From NCBI GenBank assembly GCA_009733775.1, contig WOGZ01000092.1, positions 48,268 through 112,267 on the forward strand: 64,000 nucleotides of DNA, given 5' to 3'. The position numbers were made by a program, and so were the translations under genes. Position 1 is the first letter of the stretch; each line of letters opens with the position of its first letter. Shown one piece after another: positions 22,087 to 33,500 of the stretch. Source of the DNA: Alectoria sarmentosa (taxonomy: Eukaryota; Ascomycota; Lecanoromycetes; Lecanorales; Parmeliaceae). The notes beneath the pieces are model-generated. The model had not been told where the DNA came from. It saw only the letters and a program-made list of their open reading frames with translations, and did no database searches.

Positions 22087-23087
22087 ATGCCGTCCTTCAA
22101 CAACTTATTCAGAAAAGGGTCTCGCAAGCCTTCGACTCTTGAGAGAACACTCTCAACCATGTCGAAATCATCAAAGAACTCGATCACCTCTTCGGTGACA
22201 CAAAGCCCACTTGCTGCAACCAGCGCCCCAGCTCCTGCCACACGTCGTCCAGGTAGGTTCCTCGCATGTTCCCTATCAAAATTATCACTGACAGTCAACC
22301 AGCGCAACCTGCCACAGTAGCAAACCCGTTCGCTTCAAGTAACTCAGAGCCACCACCTTGCTATTCCCCACCAGCAACCACTGTCGCGGCGTCGACCGAC
22401 AACCCTTACGCTTTCCTGTCCACCTTTGACACCATTTTCCTAATCGATGACTCTGGCTCCATGGCTGGCCGCTCATGGCGCGAAACCTCTCTCGCCATCG
22501 CATCCATCGCACCGATATGTACTGCACACGACAAAGACGGCATCGACATCTACTTCCTCAACGCCCCTGACTCGTCAAGCTACCAGAACATCACTCGCCC
22601 AAATGAGGTCCAGCGCATCTTCGAAACAGTCAGGCCGGGAGGAGGAACGCCCACAGGTACCAAGCTGAACGCGATCCTCAAGCCTTACCTCAGGGAGTGC
22701 GAAGCGAAAAAATCAAACATGGACGTCGTGAAACCTCTCAACATAATCGTCATTACCGACGGCGTCCCAACCGACGATCCCGAATCCGTCATCGTCTCTT
22801 ACGCCAGGAAGCTTGACAAACTCGACGCGCCCCCGTGGCAAGTCGGTATCCAGTTCTTCCAGGTCGGCGAAGAGAGCGGCGCGGCTGAGGCGCTGCAAGA
22901 ACTCGATGATGGGCTCTCGTCGATGGGCGGGGGAGTCAGGGATATCGTCGATACGGTACCTTGGAAGAGTCAGAATGGTGGGAATGCGGGATTGAATGCG
23001 GACGGGATTTTGAAGGTTGTGTTGGGGGCTGTGAATCGAAGACTGGACCGCAAGAGGGTGTCTCTGGATGGAAGGCCCGCGCACTGA
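22087..23087 (+). CDS. von Willebrand factor A domain protein
   Basis: Two exons, 22087-22252 and 22303-23087 (50-nt intron), total 317 codons (316 aa). Start MPSFNNLFRKGSRKPS is followed by a Ser/Thr-rich disordered segment. The vWA fold occupies about residues 100-300: strand plus metal-ion-dependent adhesion site TIFLIDDSGSMAG (DxSxS), the conserved threonine region RPGGGTPTGTKL, and the fourth strand NIIVITDGVPTDDP with the acidic MIDAS residue. No signal peptide or membrane helix, so it is likely cytosolic. Fungal proteins of this type are common but mostly uncharacterised. The other ATG at 22009 is in frame but upstream residues look like leader. Confidence 0.88.
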
Positions 23088-23621
23088 GGGTGGCACGAGG
23101 ATTTCTTCCGGCTTCGGCGTTTCGGATTCTACTTCTCTGCTTGCGATAGGGTATCTCAAGGCATGCTTCTGAGGCTTTCGTGAAATGGAAGGGCCAGGAT
23201 TTTTCTTTTAGGCTTCTACGGAAGTCGGCTTTTAGGGGGAAAAATTAGACATGGAAATATCTCTTTTGTCAGACCGAGAATCCGGCAATAGATTCAAACA
23301 GAATATCTAGTTCCTGCTCACTTGAGAGATCCAGTTTGTATGATTCTTAATTCATTTCTTTTCCGTCTTGTGGTATTAAACCTCGCTCCGCTCCTATGAT
23401 CTTTCCGCACGCACAAGCTAGGAGAGAATGATATCTCCACCCTTGGTGTTCCTTGGCCAGTAGACTCAGTACTATCTATACTCAAGACTCTTTCTGGCCG
23501 CGGGCGGGGGAAACTCAAGACTCTTTCTGGCGGCGGCGGGCGGGGAAAAGCTCGCGCGATGTCAAGTACTTTCCTATGGAGTCTGGAGTAACTTACAGTG
23601 TTGTTTTTTTCCCAGTATTTA

Positions 23622-23706
23622 ACGCGGGCTCGCCAAGGCCATACATAAAATGAAAAGTTCATTTTACGCGGGCTCGCCAAGGCCATACATAAAATGGAAA
23701 AGTTCA
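23622..23706. repeat. Short direct tandem repeats (three pairs in 23480-23862)
   Basis: The largest pair is about 40 bp, at 23622-23661 and 23666-23706, beginning ACGCGGGCTCGCCAAGGCCA and differing by one base. A 19-20 bp pair starting ACTCAAGACTC lies at 23480-23498 and 23513-23531. A 26 bp pair starting AATCACGGACGGAGG lies at 23804-23829 and 23837-23862. Periods are about 33, 44 and 33 bp, so these are unrelated duplications packed into 400 bp. Confidence 0.85.
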
Positions 23707-24048
23707 ATCAATGAGGAGGAGGGCCCGCGGGGAAAAAAAATCCACAGATTGTAAGAAAGATACTTTTCGGTCATTCATTCTTCTGTCTGCGAACTCCACA
23801 ATCAATCACGGACGGAGGTTTTCATATGAACTCAACAATCACGGACGGAGGTTTTCATATGATCCCCAAAACTGTTCAGCGTATACATTCATTCATTCAT
23901 TCTCTTCTTCAGTCGCTTTTTACTGATCCGTGAGCAGACAGAGCAGAAGAAGTTGGGGAGGGCCAGAATTCTTTTCCATCTGTTCGGTTTCGAGTCTCGC
24001 TCTTGTTGAACAATCTATCTTTTTGCCTTCGACGACGAGATCGGGTCG

Positions 24049-24097
24049 CCCCCCCCCCCCCCCCCCCCCCCACCCACCCCCCCCCCCCCCCCCCCCC
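24049..24097. repeat. Poly-C tract
   Basis: Forty-nine positions that are all C except two A residues (24072 and 24076). Such long homopolymers are unusual in fungal DNA and are also prone to assembly or sequencing error. Confidence 0.9.
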
Positions 24098-24151
24098 TTT
24101 AAACTACTCTATATCAGCACCCTGCCACAAAAGGGTCTGGGTACCGAGTCT

Positions 24152-25390
24152 CTACTTGGCCAGCCTCATCAGATTCGCCGTTTGGGCATCAACAATGTCT
24201 TGACGGATCTTCGCCACGTCGAAAGCGCCTCCCGTGGCCGCGGCCTCCCGCTCCCGCACGCAGCGATTGCATTCGCACATCTGGCCGACATGTGCCCAGA
24301 TCAGCTGTCGTCTTTCCGCCTCCACAAGCCAGGGTTGAACATACGACACGCAGATTTCCTCGCCTTGTTCGATATCCCGTAACGCAGCCACATTGATCGC
24401 GCCTCCAATGCCGTCCCGTACATCCCATGCGGCGGCTGGATCGCAATCGTGGTTGAACATGCTGAAGAAGGGATTGATGCTGATGTCCAGACTGCCGCCT
24501 AGATTGGCGCTCCGCTTGTTGCTGTCGAGTCGCACAGGAAGAGCGTCCGCAGAGCCCAGGAGTCGAAGCGTGCCTCTGTGAAGATGTCGACGCCCAAGGT
24601 CTGCAAGATCTGGGCGGGGGCGATGATGTTCTTTTGGAGACTGAAGGATGATGGGACCTCGTCGTTGTCGCAGTCCGTTTTCAGGAGCCGCAACGCAGGG
24701 CACCTTCAAAGGGTTTGCCGTTTTGCTGCACGGCTGCCGCTAGCACCTTCGTCATGAGTGACCAGGGGAATGCCGTCTTTCTCCACATTCGTGCCTCCGC
24801 ACGACTGATAGATTTCGGACAAGTCTTTTCCGCAGAGTACCTTGTGGTACGAGCTCAGCGCATCAGCTTTGCAATCTTCGCTGCAAAAATTGGTTTCGCA
24901 GCAGGCAGCAGCGATGCCCTTGCCGAACAGGGCCAGGCAGCAGGCTCCGCAGTGGTCGGCCGCGCATTAGTTGTTTCTGCAGCTATTGTGGCCGCAGTCC
25001 CCGCCCGGAGCGATGTTCCTGACCGCGAAGATGGACCTTGTTTCGCAAGATCTGCGGGCCTTTGCGGATCTCTTGGGTTGCGAAAGCGCCGACGTTCTCT
25101 CTCGACGTGCTTCCGTGCGAGCTTGGAGCAACGGGCGCATTATCCGAAGCATCTTTAAACTTTGCCTTGAGTCTCTTCGTGGCTGCGCCACCTTTGGTTG
25201 ATCTCGCTGGCGGTGGTCCAAGGGCAAGCGGTTCAATGCACTTGCCTTCTCATCGCTGCGGTCTCGACGGCGGGTTTATCTTAACGTTGCTCCCACAAGT
25301 TTTTCTCACGCTCTAGCAGCCTCTCTTGAGTCTCTTTGAGCAATATAGTGAAGGATGTTTCGTCCGGAATCGCTTCCAGCTATGCTCGAG
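24152..25390 (-). pseudogene. SET-MYND (SMYD-like) protein pseudogene
   Basis: Decayed paralogue of the intact gene at 48515-50540. In order along the minus strand I can read: a helical segment KETQERLLEREKNLWEQR followed by a stop (about 25340-25285); ATKKRLKAKFKDASDNAPVA and GAFATQEIRKG in another frame (about 25185-25070); a MYND-like zinc region, CCETNFCSEDCK and YHKVLCGKDL (about 24960-24810); then after a frame change MTKVLAAAVQQNGKP, another change, FSLQKNIIAPAQILQTLGVD and FDSWALRTLFL (about 24645-24545), and after a further change the SET core FFSMFNHDCDP, LRDIEQGEEICVSYV and the post-SET CECNRC (about 24480-24250). At least four frameshifts and one stop separate these blocks, so no continuous product is possible without many introns at coding-unfriendly places. 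The SET cysteine and tyrosine residues themselves are preserved, which suggests fairly recent decay. Confidence 0.8.
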
Positions 25391-26189
25391 AGTGTGAACC
25401 GCATCCGGGCAATTTCTTCTCATCTACTGTTCTCAGCGCAAAGCGAGCAGGAAGTCTTGATTCCTGTGCTAGTAGATATATTTTTGCAGATGGAAGTAAC
25501 TGCTAAAGATTCGCAATCTTAGTTTCACGCTCCAGCCCGATACCTTGCAGGATCGTTTACGCAGTACTTTACGCAGTGGACACGTATCTGGCCTTGGAAA
25601 CAAGTACTGTAGAGTGCTTGGAAACATACGCTATGAGCGACCATGCATTCCGATATCTGAGGTCTAGAATACAGCTTGCCGGTAAGAAATTGCGCGTGTG
25701 CGCCAAGACAAATGACTGGTCCTTTTTTAACGATTAGAAGTTTCATAGGGCAAGGACAGAATATTGCCACGTCTCCGCTCCTGGCGACCGAGTCAACTTC
25801 GTTCATCCATCTACATATGTTGTAGAGCCCCGATCAGGTCCTCTCGTATCATGCAACACTATGTGAGGCCTTAAGTCTCATCTAGGTAGGTCATCTCGGG
25901 CAGTGGAGATGACCGGTGCAGGTCACAAGCAAGCGTCCGGCGACTGGGATTTCACCTTCCGCATTGAGGAGGTGGCAGCGCACCATGCACGGTGACGGGG
26001 AACAACCCTCCACAACAATCCCGTATATGCTGCAGGTGGTACGGAGCATCTCTCTCTCTTTTTTTTTTTTTGCGCCTTCTGTTGTGCATCCTTTAAAAGG
26101 AGGATTGTTTCTTTGATCAAGTCTCTATTCGCTTTTCCTCTTTTCCTCTTTATCAATATTCTACTTGCTTTTATTCTTAACGTCCAACC
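25391..26189. other. Intergenic region upstream of S28 peptidase gene
   Basis: May include eroded 5' parts of the SET-MYND pseudogene, which I could not trace. A T-run near 26060-26070 and pyrimidine-rich CTTTTCCTC sequence precede the peptidase start, as in many fungal 5' leaders. No other gene seen. Confidence 0.45.
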
Positions 26190-28069
26190 ATGCATCTGGC
26201 CATTCCCACACTCCTCCTCTCCTTCGTCTCACTCACTATCGCAAAATCCGCCTCACAACCCATTTTCTCCCTCAAATCCGGCGTCGCTCCCAATCTTTCC
26301 CGCCGCCAAGGCCTCGTGAAAAGAGACGTTGATCCCTCAACCCTCTACCCCGCCTACAACCTCTCCGTCCCCATCGACCACTTCCACAATGAATCAATGT
26401 ATGAGCCGCACTCTTCTGGCAGGTTCAATCTGCGCTACTTCTTCGACGCAACATATTATAAACCGGGTGGCCCGGTGATAGTACTGGCATCCGGCGAAGA
26501 CGACGCCACAGACCGGCTCCCTTATCTGCAAAAAGGGATTGCACACCAGCTTGCTGTAGCGACGAACGGTATTGCCGTGGTGCTCGAGCACCGCTATTAC
26601 GGCACTAGTTTCCCGACGCCGGATTTGAGCACAGAAAACTTGAGATTTTTGACCACGCAGCAGGCGCTGGCTGATACGGCTTTTTTTGCGAGGAACGTTG
26701 TGTTTGAGGGTTTGGAAGACCAGAAGCTTACAGCTCCCCATACAGCTTACATTGCGTATGGGGGAAGTTATGCCGGAGCTTTTGTCGCTTTTTTGAGGAA
26801 GACGTATCCGGATACTTATTTCGGTGAGTAATCGGAGAGGCTGTACAAAAATTGGTGTTAAATGACTTTAGGGGCAATCTCATCGTCTGGGGTGACAAAA
26901 GCCATTTACAATTACTGGGACTACTACGAGCCGGTGCGGGAGTATGGACCGCCTGACTGCATTCTGGCGACGCAGAAGCTTACGAATATTGTCGACAACA
27001 TATTGCTTGGGAAGAATGAGTCAAAGGGACTGATCAAAGAGCTCAAGACAGCATTTGGGTTGCAGGATATTCAGTAAGTTTCGATTTACTTGATCTGCTT
27101 CACTATGTCCGCAGAATGGATTGAGCACCCTTGGAATTCCTTGCGATGGGACTCGTAATGAAGAACTTTCGCATACAATATCGCTCATCGCCTTCGTTAG
27201 CATAGTCTTATTCTGTGTACATTGTCGTAGTGTCGGACGCTTTACTAATGGCACCCAGATACAACGACGACTTTGCCAATGCACTCAGCTCAGGAATCGG
27301 CGGTTGGCAAGGCCGCAACTGGGACCCTGCGGTGAATGACCCTTCCTTCTCGCAGTATTGCGCCAATATCTCAGCCAACAGCACTCTCTACCCAGTCCCG
27401 ACAAACCTAACAAGCACAGTCAAGCATCTGGTGGCAGCTGGCGGCTATGCCTCTCAATCAGCAACCCTCACAACACAAATGCTTAACTTCATATCCTACG
27501 TGAATATCACCCTCGTGCAGCCCTGCATTGCAGGAGGCCAAACAACGAATGAATGCTATACCACCCACAATACCTCCTTCTACGCCCTGGACGACATTAC
27601 TCAGACCTGGAGAAGCTGGCCGTACCAGTACTGCAGCCAGTGGGGATTCCTACAAACAGGCTCCGGCGTCCCCAAGAACCAGCTCCCTCTCATCTCACGT
27701 ACCATCACCCTTGCGTATGAGTCCATCATCTGCCGCGACGCTTTCAACATCACCACTCCGTCCGATACCGCTATCATCAATGCGTATGGCGGGTACGATA
27801 TTAGCTACGACCGATTAGCATTCATTGACGGAGAGGATGATCCCTGGAGAGGCGCTACACCCCACGCGCCTACAGCAAAGCCTAGGACGAGTACGACTGA
27901 CGAGCCGTTCATACTAATGGCGGGGGCTGTACATCATTGGGACGAGAATGGATTGTTTCCTAACGAGACAACTGCAACCTTGCCTCCGGCTCCGATAGCG
28001 GAGACACAAAAGGATGAGGCTACCTTTGTCAAAGCTTGGATGGCGGAGTGGAGGGCGGGGAAGCGGTGA
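26190..28069 (+). CDS. Secreted S28 serine peptidase (prolyl-carboxypeptidase family)
   Basis: Three exons, 26190-26823, 26872-27073 and 27259-28069; 549 codons, 548 aa. Signal peptide MHLAIPTLLLSFVSLTIAKS, then a likely propeptide with basic cleavage sites (LSRRQ, LVKR). The catalytic triad of family S28 can be placed: nucleophile Ser in AYGGSYAGAF, Asp in FIDGEDDPWRG and His in MAGAVHHWDENG. The oxyanion region VLEHRYYGTSFP is also typical. Many N-x-S/T sites support secretion. The family cleaves after proline (for example at acidic pH, outside the cell). Intron 2 is unusually long for this window (185 nt) but ends in a TACTAAT branch site and CAG, and joins DIQ to YNDDFANAL as in relatives. 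Confidence 0.93.
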
Positions 28070-28665
28070 CTACTCAAGAAGAGCTCAAGAATGGCTTGCG
28101 AAGAGCTCTAGAAGCTTGCTAGCCTGTACAGTACCGTACATCTGTCCAGTTGCCATAGTGTCTGCTTAGGTAACAAATAGCAAAGTCACAAAAAGCCGAC
28201 TCTATATATATAGCCCAGGCTCATGACCGGCCATGCAATGGACCGAGTCAGCTCTTGCACACTGCACGCTGCAAAACATCTTGAGGTGATCCATAGTGTC
28301 AGCTACTCATCCTTGTACTTTTATCAAATCACGGAGACAGGACCTATGTTTACTCGCTTATTAAGCGAGGTTGTCAAAAGCAGTTCCGGAAGTTTCTGTA
28401 TGCCAAGAAGTGTGGACATACCGATTGCTAAACTATCAAGGTGTTCACCTCACTCTGTGAACGTCTAGATCACACTCACGGTACCACAACCACCCGTTGC
28501 ACTAGCTTCTAACCTGCACACTGCATCTTTGCAAGGGCTCTAGCCTATCAACAACGGTACATACCTCGTCTCCTTGCCCCCTGAACCAGGTTCTCATCCT
28601 ACCGAACCCTACAGATTCCGAACCATCTCTCCACAACGGACCAACTGCAATCCCAATTCGATCCC
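28070..28665. other. Intergenic region
   Basis: 3' flank of the peptidase gene and leader of the next small gene. A TATATATATA stretch lies near 28204-28212. No gene seen. Confidence 0.5.
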
Positions 28666-29251
28666 ATGGCCTCCACTCCAGTAGATCCTTCTTACTACCC
28701 CTACACGTACGACTACAGAAGCTATGTCCCGATCATATCATACACGGAAGACCTCTACGAAGGGCAGCAACTCGTCTACATCCTGATCCTACGTGTAAGT
28801 CCCCCCCCCCGCCCCTCTTCCCATTCCCTCTCAGAAACATCCCCACCGATCGACTCTCTCACATAAATCCATTTAGCGCGCCTACATAAACCCTCAAACC
28901 GAGCTCCTAAAGGTCTTCAACAGCCTCTTCAACTCCCCCCTAGAAACCTACGACATATCCGCCGCCACCGGCACCGTCGACGTTGCCCATCACCACCGCG
29001 CGCAGATGACGTTGGATGAGTGGGAGCAGATGTGGGCCGGGCAGCACGTGTACGGACGGGACGAGCAGGCCATGAAGGTCGCCCTGGTGCGTTTGCAGCA
29101 CAGGGTCGATTACAAGTGCGTCGTCAATGTGGGCGGCTGGGGCAAGAAACGCCTGCTGCGGGGTTCTCCGGGTGCCTATGGGGTCGTGCAGAGGACGATT
29201 CGGGCGGCGGCGGAGAGGGTGGACGTCGTGTTGAGTAAGAAGGTTGGGTGA
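28666..29251 (+). CDS. Small hypothetical protein
   Basis: Two exons, 28666-28794 and 28877-29251; 168 codons, 167 aa. I do not recognise a family. The intron has a GTAAGT donor and TTTAG acceptor and is C-rich. The N-terminus is Tyr/Pro-rich (SYYPYTYDYRSYVP); the rest is mixed alpha/beta-like with a basic C-terminus (RTIRAAAERVDVVLSKK). A central block VDYKCVVNVGGWGKKRLLRG is G/K-rich. No signal peptide or membrane segment. Coding character is supported by the in-frame splice and by GC-rich third positions in exon 2. Confidence 0.6.
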
Positions 29252-30549
29252 GAGCTGTTGTGGATGGTTTTTTTGTGTGTGGTCTTTTTACGGCTTGCGG
29301 GGGGGGGAAGACGTCCATAGGTCCCCGAAGCGAGATGAGACTCGTTTTTTCCGCAGAGAAGGATACTTTTGCAGCCATGCCAAAGGGCTTGCATGCTTAC
29401 TGATAGATAGATAGGCAATGCAATTCGAAGGGGGCCATGTCTGTCTCTTCACGGGATTTTCTTCATCTCCCCATCTATCAAAAAAAGTGATTACAAATTG
29501 GCTCTCTGTGCGTTTCGTTTCGTTTCGTTTCTTTTCGTTTTTCATTTCCTATGCCAGACTGCCAACCAACTCCCGCCTCCCCCACACCGTCCTCCACCAC
29601 CCAGACAGAGTAAGGTAGCGAGCGAGCGAGCGGGCAACGGTAATACGACAAAAGGCATGGATCTGAAAAACCCGTTCGTTCCACAATGAAGCGCGCGCGC
29701 GCTCCCCCTCGTCCGAAGAAAGGAGAGCCAGAATGCTAGCAGCTGCAGTTCTCGATCGAAAGGTGGGTGTTTTAAGAATTTGATGATGACACGTGGGAGA
29801 GTTTTTGAGTTTTTGCGATTTTTCTTCTTCTTCTTCTTCTTACATGTTTATGCTTAAGTAAGTATGGTCATGGGTGGTGATGACGATCAGCGTGACGCAA
29901 CGCAATGCAATGCAAAAGGCCGTGAGAGTTGGAAAGCTTCTTCTTCTTCTTCTTCTTCTTCTTCTTCTTCTACGAAAAGAAGACCAAAGGAACATGAAAG
30001 CTGTCAGGTGAGACTAGGCGAACCATCATATCCGATCGCTTTTCCCTTCCCTCCAATGTCCTCGTAGACTCGGGAGCGTTTCGGGTGCAGTGGGAAGAAA
30101 AAGTACAGGGAGGTTCTAACGCTGGCGATTTGAACGTTTCACAACAAGGGCATAGATAGAGGCCGTGATTCAGGATATATAAGTAAGAGAATGAGGTATC
30201 AAAAATTTGTGTGTAGAAGTCTTACACTCGATGCCCTTCACCCTTCTTATAAACATGATTGTTTCATAATTTCGTGAATTATAGAACTCGGTTTGCACTT
30301 TTCAGCGATGTAGAAATTGTGAAGTTTGGTCTATCATCGGTGAAGAAAATAAATATTCAAATATCGATCTTGAAGTCACACGAGGAGTCCGATTGACCGG
30401 CGTTAGTCCTGAAGTCTCGTTCCGCCCTGATTTGCCTTGAATACCATGAATTTAATTCGTGGGCCCTGACTTGTAGTAATAGAAAAAAAAATGGAGATGA
30501 TGTGTTGATTGAAAAAACGACGATCATGCAATATCTACCTACATGATTT
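29252..30549. other. 1.3 kb intergenic region with simple repeats
   Basis: No gene seen. Simple repeats: CGTTT pentamers near 29512-29535, (GC)n at 29692-29701, TTC trinucleotides at 29822-29842 and 29938-29970. The last 200 bp are AT-rich 3' flank of the next gene. Confidence 0.6.
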
Positions 30550-33500
30550 TCACAGTATGAAAATCGGCTTCTTCTTATGCCCAAGATGCCGGCGCTCAAA
30601 CTCCCCGCATCTCCAACATATGTTCTCTCCGAAGACAAGGGTCAGATGTCCCTTTACCACGCTAATTGATGCAGCTGCCAGGCGAGCCATCCAGTTGCCA
30701 TGTGCGCGGAAGACGACTGGTCCTTCGGGCCTGTCGAAGAATTCATACCATGAGTCGATGGATATGAGCTCCTCTTCCGAGGACACATCCGTCTTTCGAG
30801 TGTGTTTGCACGAAGTGTTTTCATTTGGGATGATTCGGAACAAGGGATCCTCGAGTACGGGGAGGATTTTGAGGTCTCCCATCCAGCGGCCCTTGTCATG
30901 CATAGAGATGACGGTCTCAAGGAAGTAGATTTCCGTATCTCGGATACCCCGGAGACCGGTATCAATTGGGAGGACGAACTCTGTGAATGACATATGTAGG
31001 GAAGTGCTCTTGAAGGAATCGGTGATGACGCCGTCGAATTCGTCGTGGTTGATTAGGTTCCAGTCTTTGGGATCTATCTCTCGAGTTCGCGGCTGATCGG
31101 GAGGGATCAAGAGTGCGATTCCCGCCCGGCCTACGTTTCCACGTATTCTTGTGATTTTCGAATCTAATTGATATGCCGGGTCAGATAACAATGGCGTCGC
31201 GATGTATAGAGAGTCCCCAGATGACATAGCCATGACTGATTGTAAGCCTGTGCTAGCGAGGTCGATATTACCGGATTCAAGCATTGCTATGCAAGCGAAT
31301 GAGGAAGCGAGATCGAGTTCGAGTGGCTCAAAAGCTTGGATGCTGGCAACCTGTGATATTGTAATTTCTGCCACTCTCTGGTCTGAACCAGACGCTTGAG
31401 ATCCAGCCCAGGTCGGTGATACTTTGAGATCAGTATTTGGCATCCACTTGACATTGTGCAGTTTGCTAGACGTGAGGGTCATAGCAATTGTGGCATCAAT
31501 GAGGTGTTTGTAAGTACCGACAATGGTGCACAAAACTTTTAGAGAAAGCATATGATGCCGTAAGGTCAACGATTTTAAGGTCATTGTCGGTACTTCTCCT
31601 AAGTGTCTGAGCAGGCCACTCTGCGAGATGTCCATTGAGGTCTCTGCCATTGTATTTCGGATGTCATCAGCGCCAAAGACTTGAGCCACCGGTCTTTCTT
31701 CCTTCAAGATACGGTATATGGCTGCAGTAGCAGGATCACCGAAGACAAATTCAAATGGCACACCTTTCAAGACCCTCGGTTTACCTTTCTGTACATTTCC
31801 CCTGAAAAGTGCCATCTCTGCGAAAGCGCCAAAGACCTCGTCAACAGAACTCGCCACCATCTTCTGATCCGAGAACTCTGCTGGTGCATTGCTCCAAAAC
31901 ATCCTGTCTCCGTTTTGGACGTTATGCACTGGGCCCAGAAGATCATCCTTGCCTAGAATCTCATATGTCTCGCCGTCTGCTTCTTCGTACCGACTCTTCG
32001 ACCTGTCATTAGCACTGTCATTCATCATCCATCGAATATGAGCACTACCAGTCTCGGAAGCTTCAGTCTTGATCGGAATAACCGTAGCTAAAGCGAATGC
32101 TGTCTCTCCACGCTTAGATGCTGGAAGAGCATGGTGGATGATCAAGCTTCGTGGATCACAGCCGAGGTGCATTGCTTTTCCACGAAGTAGGCGTATCCGT
32201 CCTTGGTGGCTCACAACCAGGCTGAGTAAACTCTGAGGTTGCTGTAATGCCACTACAGAAGACAAAGACTTTTGAGTCACTCCCAGGAACTCCGGACATC
32301 GCCTGCGCCCGTAATTGAATAGTCGGGTGTACTCCGTTTGGGTGATATCGTCCGCAGCATCGGCCAAACAACCGAACCAGCTTTTCATGGATGGCCGGTG
32401 GTAGCCTATTCTCAGATTCAAATCCCTCTCCTCCGTGCAATACTTCCAAAGGTCACGCAGCAATTCTGCAGCTTTCTTAACGCTAAACCCGGTCTCCCGC
32501 CACCCATGGAAGATACAGCCCAAAGCAACCTGAAGCAGCTGGACTATTGAGATACGAGACCCGTCCGTGTTGAGAGCCTTTTCTTTTCGAACAGGATCTC
32601 CGTAGAAACGATAATACGCAAGTGGAAGGGACCATGTTATACCCTTACCCGTCGTCTCCCTTTCACTTGGTTGCTGCAAGGATACTGCAGATATCATAGA
32701 CTGCAGTCCCAATGTCAAAATACCTCGAGCATCAATGAGGGGGTCTTCTTGCTTGATGAAATGGTTGGAGGTGCTTAGTACTGACATATCAGGATACAAG
32801 TGCCACGCCGATAGCGCTAGAAGGATGGAGCTGTTCTCTATGCTATGCGGCATGCCCTCGATGAGCCTGTTCAAAGCAATCATTGCGGAAGTCCAAGCAG
32901 AGACAACACTGTCATAGACATCGCTTTTCGTATTGACAGGGACGTCAATATTTTCGATGATGAGCTTCAATTGTTTCTGTCTGACTCGATTAGCATCATC
33001 GCCGGCTCGAAGCCATGCTCTTGCACTCGAGTCCCAATTGGCCAGCTGCTGTCTAGTCAAGCTTGATCTGGCGGCCCAAGCAGCGAAGACGTTGTGAGGA
33101 TCACTTCCATCAACAGCGGAAAGCTGCTCTTTTCTCTTCAAAACAATTTCCTCCCATATTGATGTTGCCTCCGAGGGCGACCATAGCTTGGCTAGCATAC
33201 AGGCAAGCAGATGGATGGCTACCGCACCTGCGCCTGACGTTGCCGCAGCCCAAATACTTCCTCCATCAACGCCCTGGTGTGCGGCAAAAGCACCGCTCGC
33301 ACCTGTAGCCCTTGAACCCTTCAAAGAAACGCTGGCAATCTCGGAAGCTCGAATGCCGTAAGCGTTGTAAAGACTTGGTGTTGAGGGCAGTATCTGTTCG
33401 AACATTGCCCGCAGCTTACGGGCTGTGGTGTGTATGTCACCATCTTCTGCGATCTCACGGCGATGTGGAGACAAGGCATTCCCTAAAGCCTTGTACTCCT

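Larger units (their letters stand above)
23088..24151. other. Repeat-rich intergenic region
   Basis: No gene seen. Holds three independent short tandem duplications (23480-23531, 23622-23706, 23804-23862) and a poly-C tract (24049-24097). Short open frames here cross the duplications and have no family resemblance. Confidence 0.6.
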
